Positions 12,310-24,320 of a DNA stretch of 64,000 nt are shown here, in pieces. How positions within the stretch are numbered: position 1 is the stretch's first letter; each line of letters starts with the position of its first letter. This DNA is from Ptychodera flava. Lineage: Eukaryota > Hemichordata > Enteropneusta > Ptychoderidae. Made by a program: the position numbers and the translations under genes. The DNA is taken from NCBI RefSeq assembly GCF_041260155.1, contig NC_091932.1, forward strand, positions 27,644,838 through 27,708,837. The letters are read 5' to 3'. Under the pieces are notes generated by a model. That model worked only from the letters and a program-made list of their open reading frames with translations, made no database searches and had not been told where the DNA came from.

Positions 12310-13889
12310 GCAATGGGTTTAACAGTCATTGAGAATGAAGACATTTCTTTGAAAAACATATTTTCTGACCATTTTATGCAACTTCATTTGTCAAGGTGTT
12401 TCCCTTGGTGGATCTAAATAATGTATCCCTTGAAACAACAGGAGACGATGTTGTGCTGACGTTGCCAATTGCAAGCTGTGTGGACCACACGATGATTTTT
12501 TGCAGATTATTTACATAAAGATTTTAATGCAATGTTTAAGGCCAATTGAAGTAAATTGACCACGGAAAACAAAAACACATTATATCACTGATCTACTCAT
12601 CAGTTGTATACTTTGTTTGTCACTACATTGAAGTTGCATCCTTAAAGGGTATATCTCACCTAGAAAATACTTTTTTAAATTTTTTGCCAATAAATAATAA
12701 TATTTCGACGCTAAATGGTGGTGTTTTTTTTGTCCCGTTGATAAATAAGAGTGAGACTGAAAACTGTTCATGGCTTGACGAAAAAACCTCCGGGGGAACG
12801 CGTCCAGTTCTGTGCCGTCATTGGTGGCATTCCTGAGTGTAGAACGGAGTACAGGCGGCCAAGACACTATTAATAAGCTTATTATTGAGATTTTTCAGTT
12901 TTCTCTATCAGTTCCTCTCCTTTCTTCATGCTCTGACTGATCGTAGTATGTAAAATAAATGAATATAAAGCCTAACCTAGCCCCTTGACCCTTTATTTAT
13001 TTTACACCCCATTACAAGGACGTTTTCTCTTATACACACATCTTGTAATTAATTAGTCAACACAACTAATTATGCTAATCCCTGTTTTAAGAAACTTTTA
13101 ATTTCTCTATGAGAGGAATATTCTAGCTCGTTGTATCCTCGAATTAAATTGGTCGATTTTCTTTGATACAGTTATTAATGTGGTTTGGAGAACTCTTTGG
13201 GGTGGCGACAGATAACAAGTGGAACAAAATTTCGTTTATGTAAGGAAACCATATAGCAAGTACTTCTTGTTGGTCCAAACTCTACGAACTATTTTGACAT
13301 CAAAGATGTTTGCAATGATAGTTCACAAGGTTTCCTGTCTAATATTAACGTAAATCATCAAGAATATCTAAAAGATACAACGCGTAATTGTGACTACATT
13401 TTGTATGTGTAGAGGTGTTGTTTGCCGTTCCGAACGTCTGTTCTACACGTAGGCGATGTCTGGTTATCACGTGACAAAGATCCTACCCGTACTGATGATG
13501 GCACGTAATTACGTGTAACTAAACTTCTCTATGACGATATGTTACCAGCAGACATGGAGTTAATGGCGAGTGAATGGAAATGACGGTGACTGGTTTAAAA
13601 AATCCACAGTGCTGGCAAAAATTCTCACAGGTGGCCGACATCATCAGTGATGTCAGTTTGTGTTTCGAAGTTGCGAGGTCACCGCTCACAGGCTGCACTG
13701 AGCCTCGTCCATCGCTTGTACGCCAGAAAAAGAATGGTCTGCGAGTAGTCATGTCGGGGAAAAAAAATGGGGAAAACGGCGATAGTTGGTGATTTTTTAG
13801 CGGATTTCTGGTCGCGCTATAACTAGGTATTTCTTTGTTTATATAAAGTAAAAATATAATCTGCAAATTGTTCATTAAAAGATAACTTT
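12310..13889. other. Unassigned region
   Basis: No gene, repeat structure or RNA was recognised. ORFs on both strands around 13.5-13.9 kb are short (up to 118 codons) and lack motifs. Confidence 0.5.
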
Positions 13890-14474
13890 TGTTTTGTTAG
13901 TAGAGAAATAAGCTTATTTTCAGTATAGTCGTTTGGGAAATTGATTTTACTGAAAAAGTTCTTTCTTTGGACTTTATATTTCTGACAGACTAATAAAAAG
14001 TGTGTTTCATCTTCAATACTGTTGGTGTTACACTGATTGCAGTATCTTTAGTAATTGGGGTTTTGGGAACAGTGTGTCTCCTTTTTCAATTGCTAGATCA
14101 TGATTGCTAATGCGAAGTTTGGTGAGTAATTTTCTTTTCTCACCTTGTAACTGTGTTAAGTAGGGTTCTAATCTAAAATTACGCTTTATTTTGGCATACA
14201 TTCTTAGTTTACTATTTTCATTAGTGATCAAATTTTTCCAAAAGACTTCATAATTGTTTGTTAAATTTGTTTTCATTAAACCAGTTATTACTTTGTGGTG
14301 TTTAAGTGATGGAGCTTTATCAAGGAGAAAGTCCATTCCATTGTCTTTACTTAAAGCACTTAAACGGTTAAACCAGGATCTATTGTTAGTGTTGTTTACC
14401 ATTTGCTCAAGAAAAGCTTCTTTAGCAAGATTACAAGGTGGCAGTTGTACGAATAAGCGCGAGCAACATTCCAT
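13890..14474 (-). pseudogene. LINE reverse-transcriptase C-terminal remnant
   Basis: The minus strand encodes the post-RT region typical of many CR1/L2-type LINE ORFs, including 'KLRMYAKIKRNFRLEPYL' and 'LTKLRISNHDLAIEKG'. After a frameshift near 14.04 kb it continues with a zinc-finger-like CNQCNTNSIEDETHFLLVC (Cys-X2-Cys ... His ... Cys). The catalytic RT core is absent, so this is a 5'-truncated copy, as is common for LINEs. The upstream edge is cut near the fold-back palindrome that starts at 14453. Confidence 0.7.
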
Positions 14475-15058
14475 TCACCCCTCATGGGCAGGCGGCGCCA
14501 ACATATAGGGAAAAAGCGCGTGACTAGAGCGAGAATCTGACGCTTTCTCGCAATCGGTGAGAATCTGTTCTTATTCTCACCTCTGTCGGTGAGAAAATTT
14601 AATCTCCACTGGAGATTGGTGAGAAATGCACTCCTTGGCGAGAATCAAGTGCAAGAACAAATTATCACCGGTGAGAATGGAAATTCTCACTAAGTACAGC
14701 GAGAATTGAAATTCACTGGCGAGAATCATCAAGACTCACCGTTCGGAGTCTTTGTGATTCTCGCCAATGAACGGCAAGTCTTGATGATTCTCGCCAGTGA
14801 ATTTCGATTCTCACTGTACTTAGTGTGAATTTCCATTCTCACCGGTGCGAATTTGTTCTCACCTTGATTCTCGCCAAGGAGTGCATTTCTCACCAATCTC
14901 CTGTAGAGATTAAAATTTTCTCACCGACAGCGGTGAGAACAAGAACAGATTCTCACCGATTGCGAGAAGGCGTCAGTTTCTCGCTCTAGTCACGCACTTT
15001 TTCCCTATAGTGAAAGTGGAGGTGCCCAAGAGGTGACCGGAATGTTGCTCATGCTTAT
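14453..15058. mobile_element. 600-bp fold-back palindrome (MITE-like)
   Basis: The core, 14504-15009, is a near-perfect palindrome. It starts TATAGGGAAAAAGCGCGTGA and ends with its complement CACGCACTTTTTCCCTATA. The centre lies near 14757, in the CACCGTTCGGAGTC / CCAATGAACGG area. GAGAAT / ATTCTC words recur throughout both arms (more than a dozen). The symmetry continues outside the TATA ends with about 70-75% identity: 'ATAAGC..GAGCAACATTCC' at 14453-14475 against its complement at 15037-15058. No ORF. A TA-rich target and GGG ends could suit several DNA transposon types, and the outer, more diverged arms suggest the real termini may be the outer pair. Confidence 0.85.
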
Positions 15059-16509
15059 GTTTTGGCTTTCTTCTCGCTTATGACACTCGTCTATGGGGCG
15101 AATAGTCCCAGAGCTGAATAGCACGAGTGACTGTGCTGAAACTGACAAGATGCAGTCCATCCAAAGTTGATTGAATATTGCCGGTTGTCTAGTCGGTACC
15201 CCGCTGCATGCTGCACTCTGGACCTTGTCAAATGATGAACTCGTCCTTACTTCTCTATATTTAACTTACTACAGTGATGCAAATAGCCAGTTCGTGTTCT
15301 CTCTTAACATGTATTTTGGAGCACTTCGCATGCGCAGATTCATATTTGCATAAGCGGCCTGTTAAACACGAAAATGGATTTTCTCAGGGCCCACGTCCCG
15401 CACCAGGTGCTTTCGGCTCTTGTGTAAAGGTGATGGAGAGTCATATTGGGGTCAAGCTTGGAAGCAGAAGCAGTGTGGACTTTCAGTTAACGTCATGGCT
15501 ACCAGCGAGGATGGAAAGTTCGAATTTCGGTAGATTTTATGCAACACTTTCAGCGGTCCTCTCAGGGTTTCCGCCATGTTGTTTCTGTCAGAATATCCAT
15601 GATTTCATTCAGCTATATTCAAATCCATCGTACAGTGTCTTTTTTGGCCGATTTTTGCATCCCACGTGAACAACACTGTCAATGAACAAAGGTCAGCATT
15701 TTATGGACGTTGCGCCATGGGGACATCGGAGGACACTCAACATTTCCTTACATGCATGCTTACTTCTATTTTGGGAAATTCCGACGTCTTAGCTTTGTAT
15801 ACGTATCAAGAATATAACCATCTTATGCATGGCCACTTTTAGAACAGCCCGCGAAGGAATTCTATCAGTGAAAAAAATACAGCCTTCAATTGTCCACAGT
15901 TTCATCCAAGTGTTCAGCTGTGTCAAGTGGTAGCCCTGCGTACGATGGTGTGTGTTCCCGGCACTATTCTCGACCGCGGGCCATCCGGGTACTTGCGGGT
16001 TTTTACGTCATTTTTGCGTCACACCGCCATCGGGAAGTTCTGATTTTTCAACCACCAAAGCAATATTCAAAGTTTCAATATACATAAATGACATAACTTT
16101 TAGTTCTGATTTTTTCCACACAATTTCTGTATCATTCGCTCTTCTGTATTTCTGATCTCTCATTCAACTCGCTCGTATGCGTTTCACCTACTGACATCAC
16201 TCCGCAGTCGAGAATAGGGCCTCCCATCCGTGTAACGCCAGGAACTCACAGCTTCGTATGCAGGACCGGCTACGTCCAGTGGCAGTATATGAATTGAATA
16301 AAGAAACGTACCGCACTTTAGATGGGTTCAAACTTAAACTGAGTTCGATGTTAAGTGATAAGAGGGGAAATACACCATTATAAATATTTAGGATTTTGCT
16401 CCCATTTTAAGATAAATATTGCATGTATCAGATATTGTAGAGTACAATAACAAATGTGTTCTAGAGAGTCAAAAAATTTTGATGTTAGGGTTACCAAGCA
16501 TTTATAATA
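15059..16509. other. Unassigned region
   Basis: No structure recognised. The longest ORF (131 codons, 15274-15669, plus) has no known motif and no coding signature I can defend. Confidence 0.5.
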
Positions 16510-16570
16510 ATATCAAATTGTAGGGAAGTGTTCTTGCTGTCTGAGTCAGAATTAAGGGGAACTTCAGACC
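16510..16570. repeat. Dispersed 61-bp repeat, left copy
   Basis: ATATCAAATTGTAGGGAA through AAGGGGAACTTCAGACC. A second copy at 24259-24320, in the same orientation and with about 90% identity, lies just beyond the other side of the LINE, so the two copies bracket the LINE complex. Confidence 0.8.
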
Positions 16571-16572
16571 AT

Positions 16573-17417
16573 CATTGGCCTCCGTCCGTCTCGAGAGACA
16601 ATGGATTGAGTCATGTTGAGCTGGAACAGTGTCAACTATAGCTGTGGAGACCTATCCGTGAGTGGCAGTCCTTGTTACAATTGTTGCAGATAAAATCTGT
16701 GCTTTTGGGTGTGGTTAATACTTTTCTCTTCTTGTGTTTTTGTGCCCATGATTGGAAATGATCCCCATCTGCTCTTTTCACCCTGCTTTCACAACATGTC
16801 TCCATGATGAACGATCTGATGCAATGTCCTCCCATGACTCTACCTCGATGTGCGCAGACCTAAGGTCCCTTTTGCATGTATCTTTGTATCTCAAGTGGGG
16901 ATGGCCTCTTGGACGTGATCCGCACTCAAGCTGACCATACAGTAGATCCTTGGGAATGCGCCTTTATCCATGCGACGCATATGACCGAGCCATCTCAGAC
17001 AGCGCTCTCTCAGCATTGCAAATATGGTACTAGATCCTGAGCGTCTAAGAACCTCAAAGTTGGAGACCATGTCTTTCCAAGCGATGCCAAATATCCTGCG
17101 AAGACATCTCATGTGATAGGCATTCAGCTTTTTCTCTTGTCTGGTATATGTTGTCCATGTTTCACTGCCATAGAGAAGGGTGCTTAAGACACATGCCTGG
17201 TAAACCTTCAGCTTCGTGTTGGTAGTCAGATTTTTGTTACTCTCTTGTTCAGTTTGGATATCACAGTGGCTGCTCTACCAATCCTGCCATTGATCTCATC
17301 ATCCAGAGACAGGTTGTTAATAATGAGAGATCCTAGATATCTCAAACTGTCAACTACAGAGAGCATAGAATCATTGACCAATATACACTGATTCTCAGTT
17401 AAAGTGGACAAAGTGGA
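16573..17417 (-). pseudogene. LINE 1, 3' portion of the ORF and 3' end
   Basis: Minus-strand fragments in shifting frames. First comes a post-RT segment ('VVDSLRYLGSLIINN', 'DDEINGRIGRAATVISKLNKRV'). Next is 'MRCLRRIFGIAWKDMVSNFE' and 'RERCLRWLGHMRRMD', a widely conserved LINE block (RWLGHxxRM). Last is a terminal Cys/His region, 'FICNNCNKDCHSRIGLHSYS'. At least two frameshifts separate them. It is the continuation of the 20.3-22.6 kb part, displaced by 2.8 kb of foreign sequence. The end carries 'CTCTCGAGACGGACGGAGGC' (minus), probably the 3' UTR. Confidence 0.85.
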
Positions 17418-20241
17418 GGCTAAAATGGTTTTGTATTTGATGTCGGCTAATCAGTATAGTTTTATATCCTGAGTATTAGGGACATGACTTTGCGCTAATG
17501 TGCAAATTTTCCACACATAAATCAACTAAATTTTTATTTTTTGTGCTATTTAATTATCAGTATGCAAATTTAACAAGTAATTTACGTTACCAAGGAATGT
17601 TTTTGAAGTTAATATACCCATTAAAGTAGACACTGATATTTCGGAAAGTAATGTTTTCATTTAAGAGCAAGTTACCCGTAGCCTCTATGGAATAGGTAAT
17701 TAACACTTACAACACAATGTTGATAGACAAAAAATACTGCGAAATTCGTGATACCATCAATCTTAACAAAATTTTCATGAACTTTGATATCATCTTTTAC
17801 GATATATAAAAGTGACTATAGTTTCGCTGTAAATTGTTTGTTTGTTTACTTGTGTTGAGTGAGAAATAGGAACACTGAGATTAACAACTCCGCTACGTTG
17901 TTAATAAAAACATTATATGGTCCTAGAAAGTTGTAACGTAGATTACGTCAATATTGTCGGTGGTAACGTAAATTAAAGAAACTATTACAAGTTACATGGT
18001 TCTTGTCATCTTTTAAACATTTTGTTTTGTCATAATTAATATCAAAGGAACAAATTGACTTTATCAAAAGCAATCTTTCTGTTAACAACTGAGTCACTTT
18101 GATTCAAAACTGTATGTTATCTGATCTCTCCTAGGAGGGATTATGGAATGTTTTATCCATCAAATGGAATGCTATCGTAGCAGTTTCATTACATTAAGAA
18201 GTCACCCTTGTTTAAAATATTGATCAGTTGGACTTAAGGAAACTTAGATGGTATTTTAACGAACTGTCTCATCCTTTTCCATCGCAAAACCTCTTCTCAT
18301 GCGAGTTCATCTGTTAATGAGCTTACATGCAGAACTCTTCCACTTTTATATTTTTACTTTTGTTCAATACAGCACAATACATCTTTCAATGAGAACCTTG
18401 ACCTGAGCATTTTTCCCGTGTCGTATTATGTGACTGACATATTACTGAGTGTTTTTTGACTTTCTGTCTCCGCCGACAACAACTGCATTGACTTTGGAAT
18501 TCTCTTTTGTCTTTGCTGTGCTGCCCTCTTACTTTAACTATTTTACTGGGTTGTAATATACGTACTTCTTGACACGCTCCCTATCCTTCCTCTAAAAAAA
18601 CTCTCCCCTCTTTAAGTCACTTTTCATTCTCTTTAGGCTCTATGAATTTCTACTTTATCTTTCCCCATTCTGCAAATAGTAGACATATTGCCAATGACGA
18701 TGTTGAAAAAAAACAAGAACACATTGTTGTCACATATAATTGTAATCTACGTTACGGTTATTGCAACTAAATATTATCTATTAGAAAATTACAGTATGTT
18801 TGAATATGGCGTTTTGAGGAAGTCACAACTTTGTTGTTTACTACTTAGTACTTTTACAAACTTTAAAATATCAAATGTGATTTTATAACGACTGCTTCTT
18901 CGCAAATGTAACTTACGTTACCGCTACTTTGAAATTTGTTAATATTTTCAATAGATATATGATTATATATATTTCTTTGCCTTTGCTGATTATTAGTTTG
19001 CTTCGTTAATTTGGATATTATGTCAAAATACCAAACGTTTTACTGAAAATCATATTTCGCCCTATTCAGTTTGCTTTTTAAAACCAAAGTAATTTACGTT
19101 ACAATGCCCAGCTGCAAACATGGTCAGTCATATGATCCAGATTTATGTACAGTTTTGCGAAATGAAGTTGATTCTCAAGTTGTAATGTACCCGAACAGCA
19201 AGACAGCAATATGACAAATCCTATACTGACACGTATTGTTACTGTATCCTGGACGCATCAAGATGAGGCAACACCGTACATGAGCAAAATATTCACAGGG
19301 TCTGTCTTTTAGAATCATTTCGTCACATTTTGGTCTGTCTGAATGGTGATTTGAGTAGTCTGCTGTTGTCAGCTACCGGACAGCGTGTCGGCCTCGTTGT
19401 GAATAGTATTGGGGTTAACACCAAGTCAGTGTGCAGTGGCCTCCTTTAGGGTAATACGCTGGTAACGTTTTTTACTAGTAACGTAGTTTACGTAACGTTC
19501 ATTACATTTTATAACCTTTTTACACAATTTCTGCATGAATTCAGCCTATTGAAAACAAATATGTGTTTCATATGAAAGATGACCTTGTTCAAAAATAAAT
19601 TATGTGAATTGCTAAAACTTATCTACTTGAGCAATCAGAAAATTTACGGTAACGTTTATTACATGATTATCTATACGGGTAGAAAGGGCGAATATAGCAA
19701 ATGAGCAACTTCATGTTGTAGGGAAAATATTGATTACTTACTACTGAAACAAAACTAGAGCAAATCATGTCCATGTATCGTTTCTTTTTATAACAGAATA
19801 AGGAAATATATCCGAATTAATTGCGTACATCAACAATGGACAAAAATTGCTTCATAAATGATAACGTAAATTACCTTGATTATACGACAACGAAAATTCA
19901 TGAAGGAAACGATGAAGGCAGTAATTCTTCAGCATAGAATTTGCTTTACTAAATGCGTGACATATTACTACAAAGAAAAAAGGAACGAAATATTTCGATA
20001 CCTCTGCAAATTTTCGGAGAACGGAGTGAACGTAAAGAGTATACTGAATGCGACATTCGTTTTACTGTGGATTTGATGAGAAAAACAAATTCAAAAAAGG
20101 GTACACTTATTTAAATAATGCATTTAAATGGTACATGTAGATGTTTCTAGTGTAAAATAGCTATTTTGTTTAAAGTTTTAACATCCGATAAGACTTTCCT
20201 ACGCACTGTTCATTTTTATAGCCATGCGACACCGCTCGCAC
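17418..20241. other. 2.8-kb segment interrupting LINE 1
   Basis: AT-rich DNA without a recognisable ORF, separating the 5' and 3' parts of one LINE. It contains eleven copies of the motif GTAA-N6-TTAC. A 35-bp sequence next to the left junction (17383-17417) recurs in inverted orientation next to the right junction (20242-20275), so the segment was introduced by an event that also copied or flipped a junction piece. No target duplication or terminal inverted repeat of a standard transposon was identified. Confidence 0.6.
17577..19874. repeat. Cluster of eleven 14-bp GTAA-N6-TTAC motifs
   Basis: Motif starts: 17577 (GTAATTTACGTTAC), 17933 (GTAACGTAGATTAC), 17963 (last base A), 18742 (GTAATCTACGTTAC), 18908 (GTAACTTACGTTAC), 19089 (same as 17577), 19462 (GTAACGTTTTTTAC), 19478 (GTAACGTAGTTTAC), 19492 (GTAACGTTCATTAC), 19649 (GTAACGTTTATTAC), 19861 (first base A). 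Both orientations occur; the oriented consensus is GTAACGTWNWTTAC. Spacing is irregular (14 to 779 bp) and the sequence between copies is not repeated, so this is not an ordinary satellite. The motif was not seen elsewhere in the window by eye. Confidence 0.85.
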
Positions 20242-20254
20242 CAATTTGTCCCTG

Positions 20255-21833
20255 TTAACTGAGAATCAGTGTATAGAGGGAGGGTTTGGGTGTTCTTGGC
20301 CATCACCTCAGTTTTCTTGATGCTGATGGTTAAGGCAAAGTCTCTGCATTCATTGGAGAATTGATCCATGAGACACTGTACCGGTAGGCCATCTTGTGTA
20401 TGACTTGCAAGGGCAGCATCATCTGCAAATAACATCTCCCTGATAAGGACACACGTTATTCTAGTCTTTGCACGCAGACGGGCCAGATTGTATAGTTTAC
20501 CATCATGCCGAGTGTGGATATAGACACCATCAGTAGAGGATTGAAAGGCATGGGTCAGGAGAAGTGAAAAGAAGATGCCAAAGAGGGTTGGGGTAGGACA
20601 CAGCCCTGTTTTACTCCGCTCAAGATAGGAAAAGGTTTAGATGTATCTCCATCAAAGCTAACGGTGCTTTTCATGTTGGAGTGGAAAGACCTGATGATGC
20701 TGAGTAGCTTTGGTGGACAGCCTATGCTCTGGAGTAGTCTAAATAGTCCACTATGGCTGACTAGGTCAAAAGCCTTGTGAGATCGACGAAAGCCAGGTAC
20801 AGTGGTAGGCGCTGTTCTCTGCACTTTTCCTGAAGTTGTCTCACAGAGAAGATCATATCAATGGTTGAACGGCCTGATCTAAAGCCACTTTGTGCCTCTG
20901 GATATACATGATCTGCTACTAACTGCGGTCTAGTGAGGACAACCCGAGCAAACACCTTACCAACAATACTTAGAAGGGAGATTCCGTGATAGTTGTTGCA
21001 GTCACTCCTATCTCCTTTGTTTTTGAAAAGTGTGACAATCTTAGCGTCTCTCATATCCTGTGGTACTTCACCCTCCTTTCAGCAGAGACAAAGAAGTTCA
21101 TGTAAGTTCATGTGTGGGAGAAGTGCTGATTTTCCTTGTTTGATTACTTCTGGTGGGATGGCATCATTCCCTGGTGCTTTTCCACAGGCGAGAGCATTAA
21201 TGGCCTTTTCAAGATCAGGCATAGTTGACTCCATGTCAAGTTCTTGCATGACTGATAGGGTTGGAATGCTGTTAATGGCTTCCTCAGACACAGTGTTCTC
21301 TGTTGAGTATAATTCCAGATAATGTTCTACCCATCTTTCCCTTTGCTTTCTGCGGTCAGTTATGACCTCACCCAATTTTGATTTCAATGGGGGCTGTTTT
21401 CTTCTCATTTTGACCTGTAGCCTGCTTAATGCCATCATACATGGCTCTGACATTTCCAGTGGAAGAGGCTTCAATGGAGGAGCATAATTGCAACCAGTAG
21501 TCGTTGGCACATCTCCTGGCTATCTCCCGGCATTTGACTCTGGATTTTCTTAGTAAATTTAGATTTTGTTGCGTAGGTTCTTTCTTCATTCTGATGAGAG
21601 CCTCTCTTTTAGATTGTGTAGCAGGTTCCGTGACTACAAAATTTGCTTCATACCAGTCAGCGTTACACTTGTCCTTCTTTCCAAAAGCCTGAATGGCACA
21701 TTTGTGATTGGTGGTACTAAGATGCTGCCATCTGGCTTCTGCAGAATCACCGGCATCAGCTGAGGCAAGATCGTTGACAAGGGAAATGAATTTGCTGTTT
21801 CTGTCTGGATCAAAGGTACAAGCAGTATTGATT
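20255..21833 (-). pseudogene. LINE 1, linker and reverse transcriptase
   Basis: Frames in series on the minus strand. A linker ends near 21368. Next is 'ALACGKAPGNDAIPPEVIKQ' (RT motif 0/1), then 'MRDAKIVTLFKNKGD' with 'YHGISLLSIVGKVFARVV', then 'QSGFRSGRSTIDMIFSVRQL', 'KAFDLVSHSGLFRLL', 'ILSGVKQGCVL' and the catalytic 'MLFADDAALASH' near 20430. All major RT motifs are recognisable but lie in at least four frames, so the copy is dead. The FADD box is intact. Reading ends at the junction with the 2.8-kb segment. Confidence 0.9.
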
Positions 21834-22650
21834 TTACAGAATCCTTTTGGCTTTGATTGTGTAATGAAACATTTTCCGTGGTTGTAGAGAGACCTTGCTA
21901 ATAATAAGGGAGTGGTTTGAGTCACAGTCAGCACTGTGATAGCTCCATGTGTTGTGGATATTTTTAAGTCGAGTTCTTCTGGCAATGACAAGGTCGAGTT
22001 GATGCCACTGATGTGACCTGGGATGCATCCATGACACTCTGTGCTTTTCCTTATTTTGGAAGTAGGTGTTTGTAATGCATAGATTCTTAGCACAACAAAA
22101 TTCCAGTAGTCTCTGGCCATTTTCATTCATTTTGTCTACACCGTGGTGACCAATACATGTAGGCCAAGCATCGTGATCTGTACCGACCCTTGCATTAAAG
22201 TCTCCAAGCAGGTATATGTCTTCTGTTTGTGGCAGTTGACCAATGAATTGATCGAGTTCACTGTAGAATTGGTCTTTGGCTTCAGGGCTCGAGTTAAGTG
22301 TAGGAGCATAGACAGCAACAAAATTGACCGGGCCATTTCTGGAATTTAGACGAAGACTCAGTAGTCGTTCGGTGCCGTCAGTGGGTGGTTCTATCATGGG
22401 TAAAAGTGATGTCTTCACTGCAAACCCTACGCCATACTCACGTCTCTCATCTTGTGCCTTTCCCTTCCAAAAGAAAGTGTATTGTTGTTCTTGTAATGAG
22501 CCGTCGTTTGCAAGTCTTGTCTCTTGTAGTGCAGCAATATCCACTTGTAGTCTTGTGAGTTCAGCATCAATTACAGCTGTTTTGCGTTTGTCGTCTATCA
22601 TTTGTAGGTCATCTGATAGGCCTGGCATCATTGTTCGAACATTCAGCTTG
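21834..22650 (-). pseudogene. LINE 1, AP-endonuclease domain
   Basis: The open frame 21834-22631 (265 codons) begins shortly after 'LNVRTMMPGLSDD'. It has the APE endonuclease signatures 'IAALQETRLANDG' (catalytic Glu), 'FVAVYAPTLN', 'IYLLGDFNARVGTDHDAW' (Asp/Asn) and 'SADCDSNHSLIISK' (His). This is the type often annotated in databases as craniofacial development protein 2-like or endonuclease-reverse transcriptase. A frameshift near 21.85 kb moves the reading into the next frame, where the linker continues. The endonuclease part alone is undamaged. Confidence 0.9.
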
Positions 22651-23345
22651 CTATACGAAGTGCTGGTAACTTCTTTAATTTATTTCTTGTATTTGTTGGT
22701 TCACTTATTTACAGTCTGCTTGTCATGCGCGAGTGCTCTAAGCTTATTGCACCCAAAGAAGCAGGCAGACTGTGGCGGATCAACACCTTATTGACTGGGG
22801 GCTGCCCAGCTTGAGGCGGGCGGTAGCTGATCAGTGAAGTACAATGACTCCTCCCACTATCGGAGGCAACCCGTGGCGTCCCTCTCTACGCCAATTGAGC
22901 CTGGGCACTTCTATGGGGGTCCTGGGTAGCCCAGGCGTCAGGACCCCCCTCTCAACCTCGCTGGTGTAATCCAGAGGAAAGCAGGAGCAGTACGTCTGGT
23001 ACCAGTTTGGTTGCAGGAGTTGCCAGAAAGACTGGCTAGTGTCTCACCGCCTGCGGGACTCCACTCCGATATTTCTGTCAGGTTTGTTTCCCTTAGCCTT
23101 GTGCTATCCCTAGCACTCATAAGGCAGTGAGACTATTGAACCTATAGTTAGGGCATGATGATGACAAAAGGCTGTATATTCGTATCCTGAATTGGAGCCC
23201 TTTACAGGTGCTACTGCTCCTGGCCAGAGCAGACCTGGGAGAAATGATGACTAAGGGTATCTCCACATTCCCCACAACCCTGAAAGTCCCCAATCAGGGC
23301 CTCATCACCGGATGTAGTTTATAAGGCTTGAAGGCAAGCCTTATA
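22651..23345 (-). other. Probable 5' UTR of LINE 1
   Basis: GC-richer than its surroundings, and it ends at a short hairpin (AAGGCTTG/CAAGCCTT near 23318-23343). It lies directly upstream of the endonuclease on the coding strand. No ORF longer than about 60 codons. The 5' boundary of the element is estimated from the change in base composition. Confidence 0.45.
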
Positions 23346-24258
23346 AATGATGTGATATAATGTGTCTCAAATATGGATAGAATACAAAAATATTACATTT
23401 ACACAAAATACGCAAGGAAAATACAGAATTTTGGAAGAACATCAAGTGGAAAGTACAATTTTTGTGTTGTAATTAGAAATATGACATCATTTTTTGAAAA
23501 TAATCGAACAATGTATGTGTTGCAGTGCTGATAGCAGATGTATACAAGCTGTATCGATCGGGCAATGTCCGCAGTTATGTTTGCGATCAAAAGTTTCTCC
23601 CAGTGAGATCCGTTTCTAGAACAATTTTGATTACCATATTGACGATGTTCAAATGTAAAAACTAACTATTTAACTCTCTAACCCCCCGACCCTTCGTATC
23701 GGAGACGTCTTACGCGTAGCACTGCAGCGTCGGTAATTCTCGTAGCTCTCTAATTATCTTCACTTAATAAAAAAAAGACACTCCCAACCCCCAAAACCAA
23801 CCCGCTTAGATGAGGCTTCATATAAAATAAAGACAAATGAGTATAAATAATTAGATTTCTCTGTTGAACAATACCAATATTTGAAATTAAAGCAAGTCTA
23901 CTATACTAACTATTTATCTACCACAAAAACCCCTCGAACAATTGTCAAATTCAGTTCACAGACAAAACATGCAGTTCCAACGATCATACCTTCTCCTATA
24001 ATTCTTTTCGGTCCGAATTCTGCATTCTCCATCTTTTATGTCATCCGGGAATTTCACTCAGGTGTCCGGGAGCGACTCGCTTCTCGCAGTTCTATCGGGA
24101 AATTCCATTCAGCTTTGCTGTGAGAGCTAGGGTTCATTTTCTTCGTTTTCGGGGGAATCATGCAGCTCAGATTTTGGCAGAACGACTCGCTTTGCAGCTC
24201 GAGGCTCGACCAAACACCACATTTGGTCGATATTGCAACCGGGTTTTAGTTCTCCACC
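23346..24258. other. Unassigned spacer
   Basis: No gene or repeat recognised between the LINE and the dispersed repeat at 24259. Confidence 0.5.
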
Positions 24259-24320
24259 ATATCAAATTGTAAGGAAATGTTCATGCTGTTCTGAATCAGG
24301 ATTAAGGGGAACTTCAGACC
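24259..24320. repeat. Dispersed 61-bp repeat, right copy
   Basis: Same orientation as 16510-16570 and sharing ATATCAAATTGTA and the ending AAGGGGAACTTCAGACC. Downstream sequences differ, so these are two insertions or the ends of a larger duplicated unit. Confidence 0.8.

Noticed and set aside
14028..14474. 148-codon frame as a host gene
   Set aside because: Its motifs are those of a LINE post-RT region and it continues after a frameshift into the LINE Cys/His tail.
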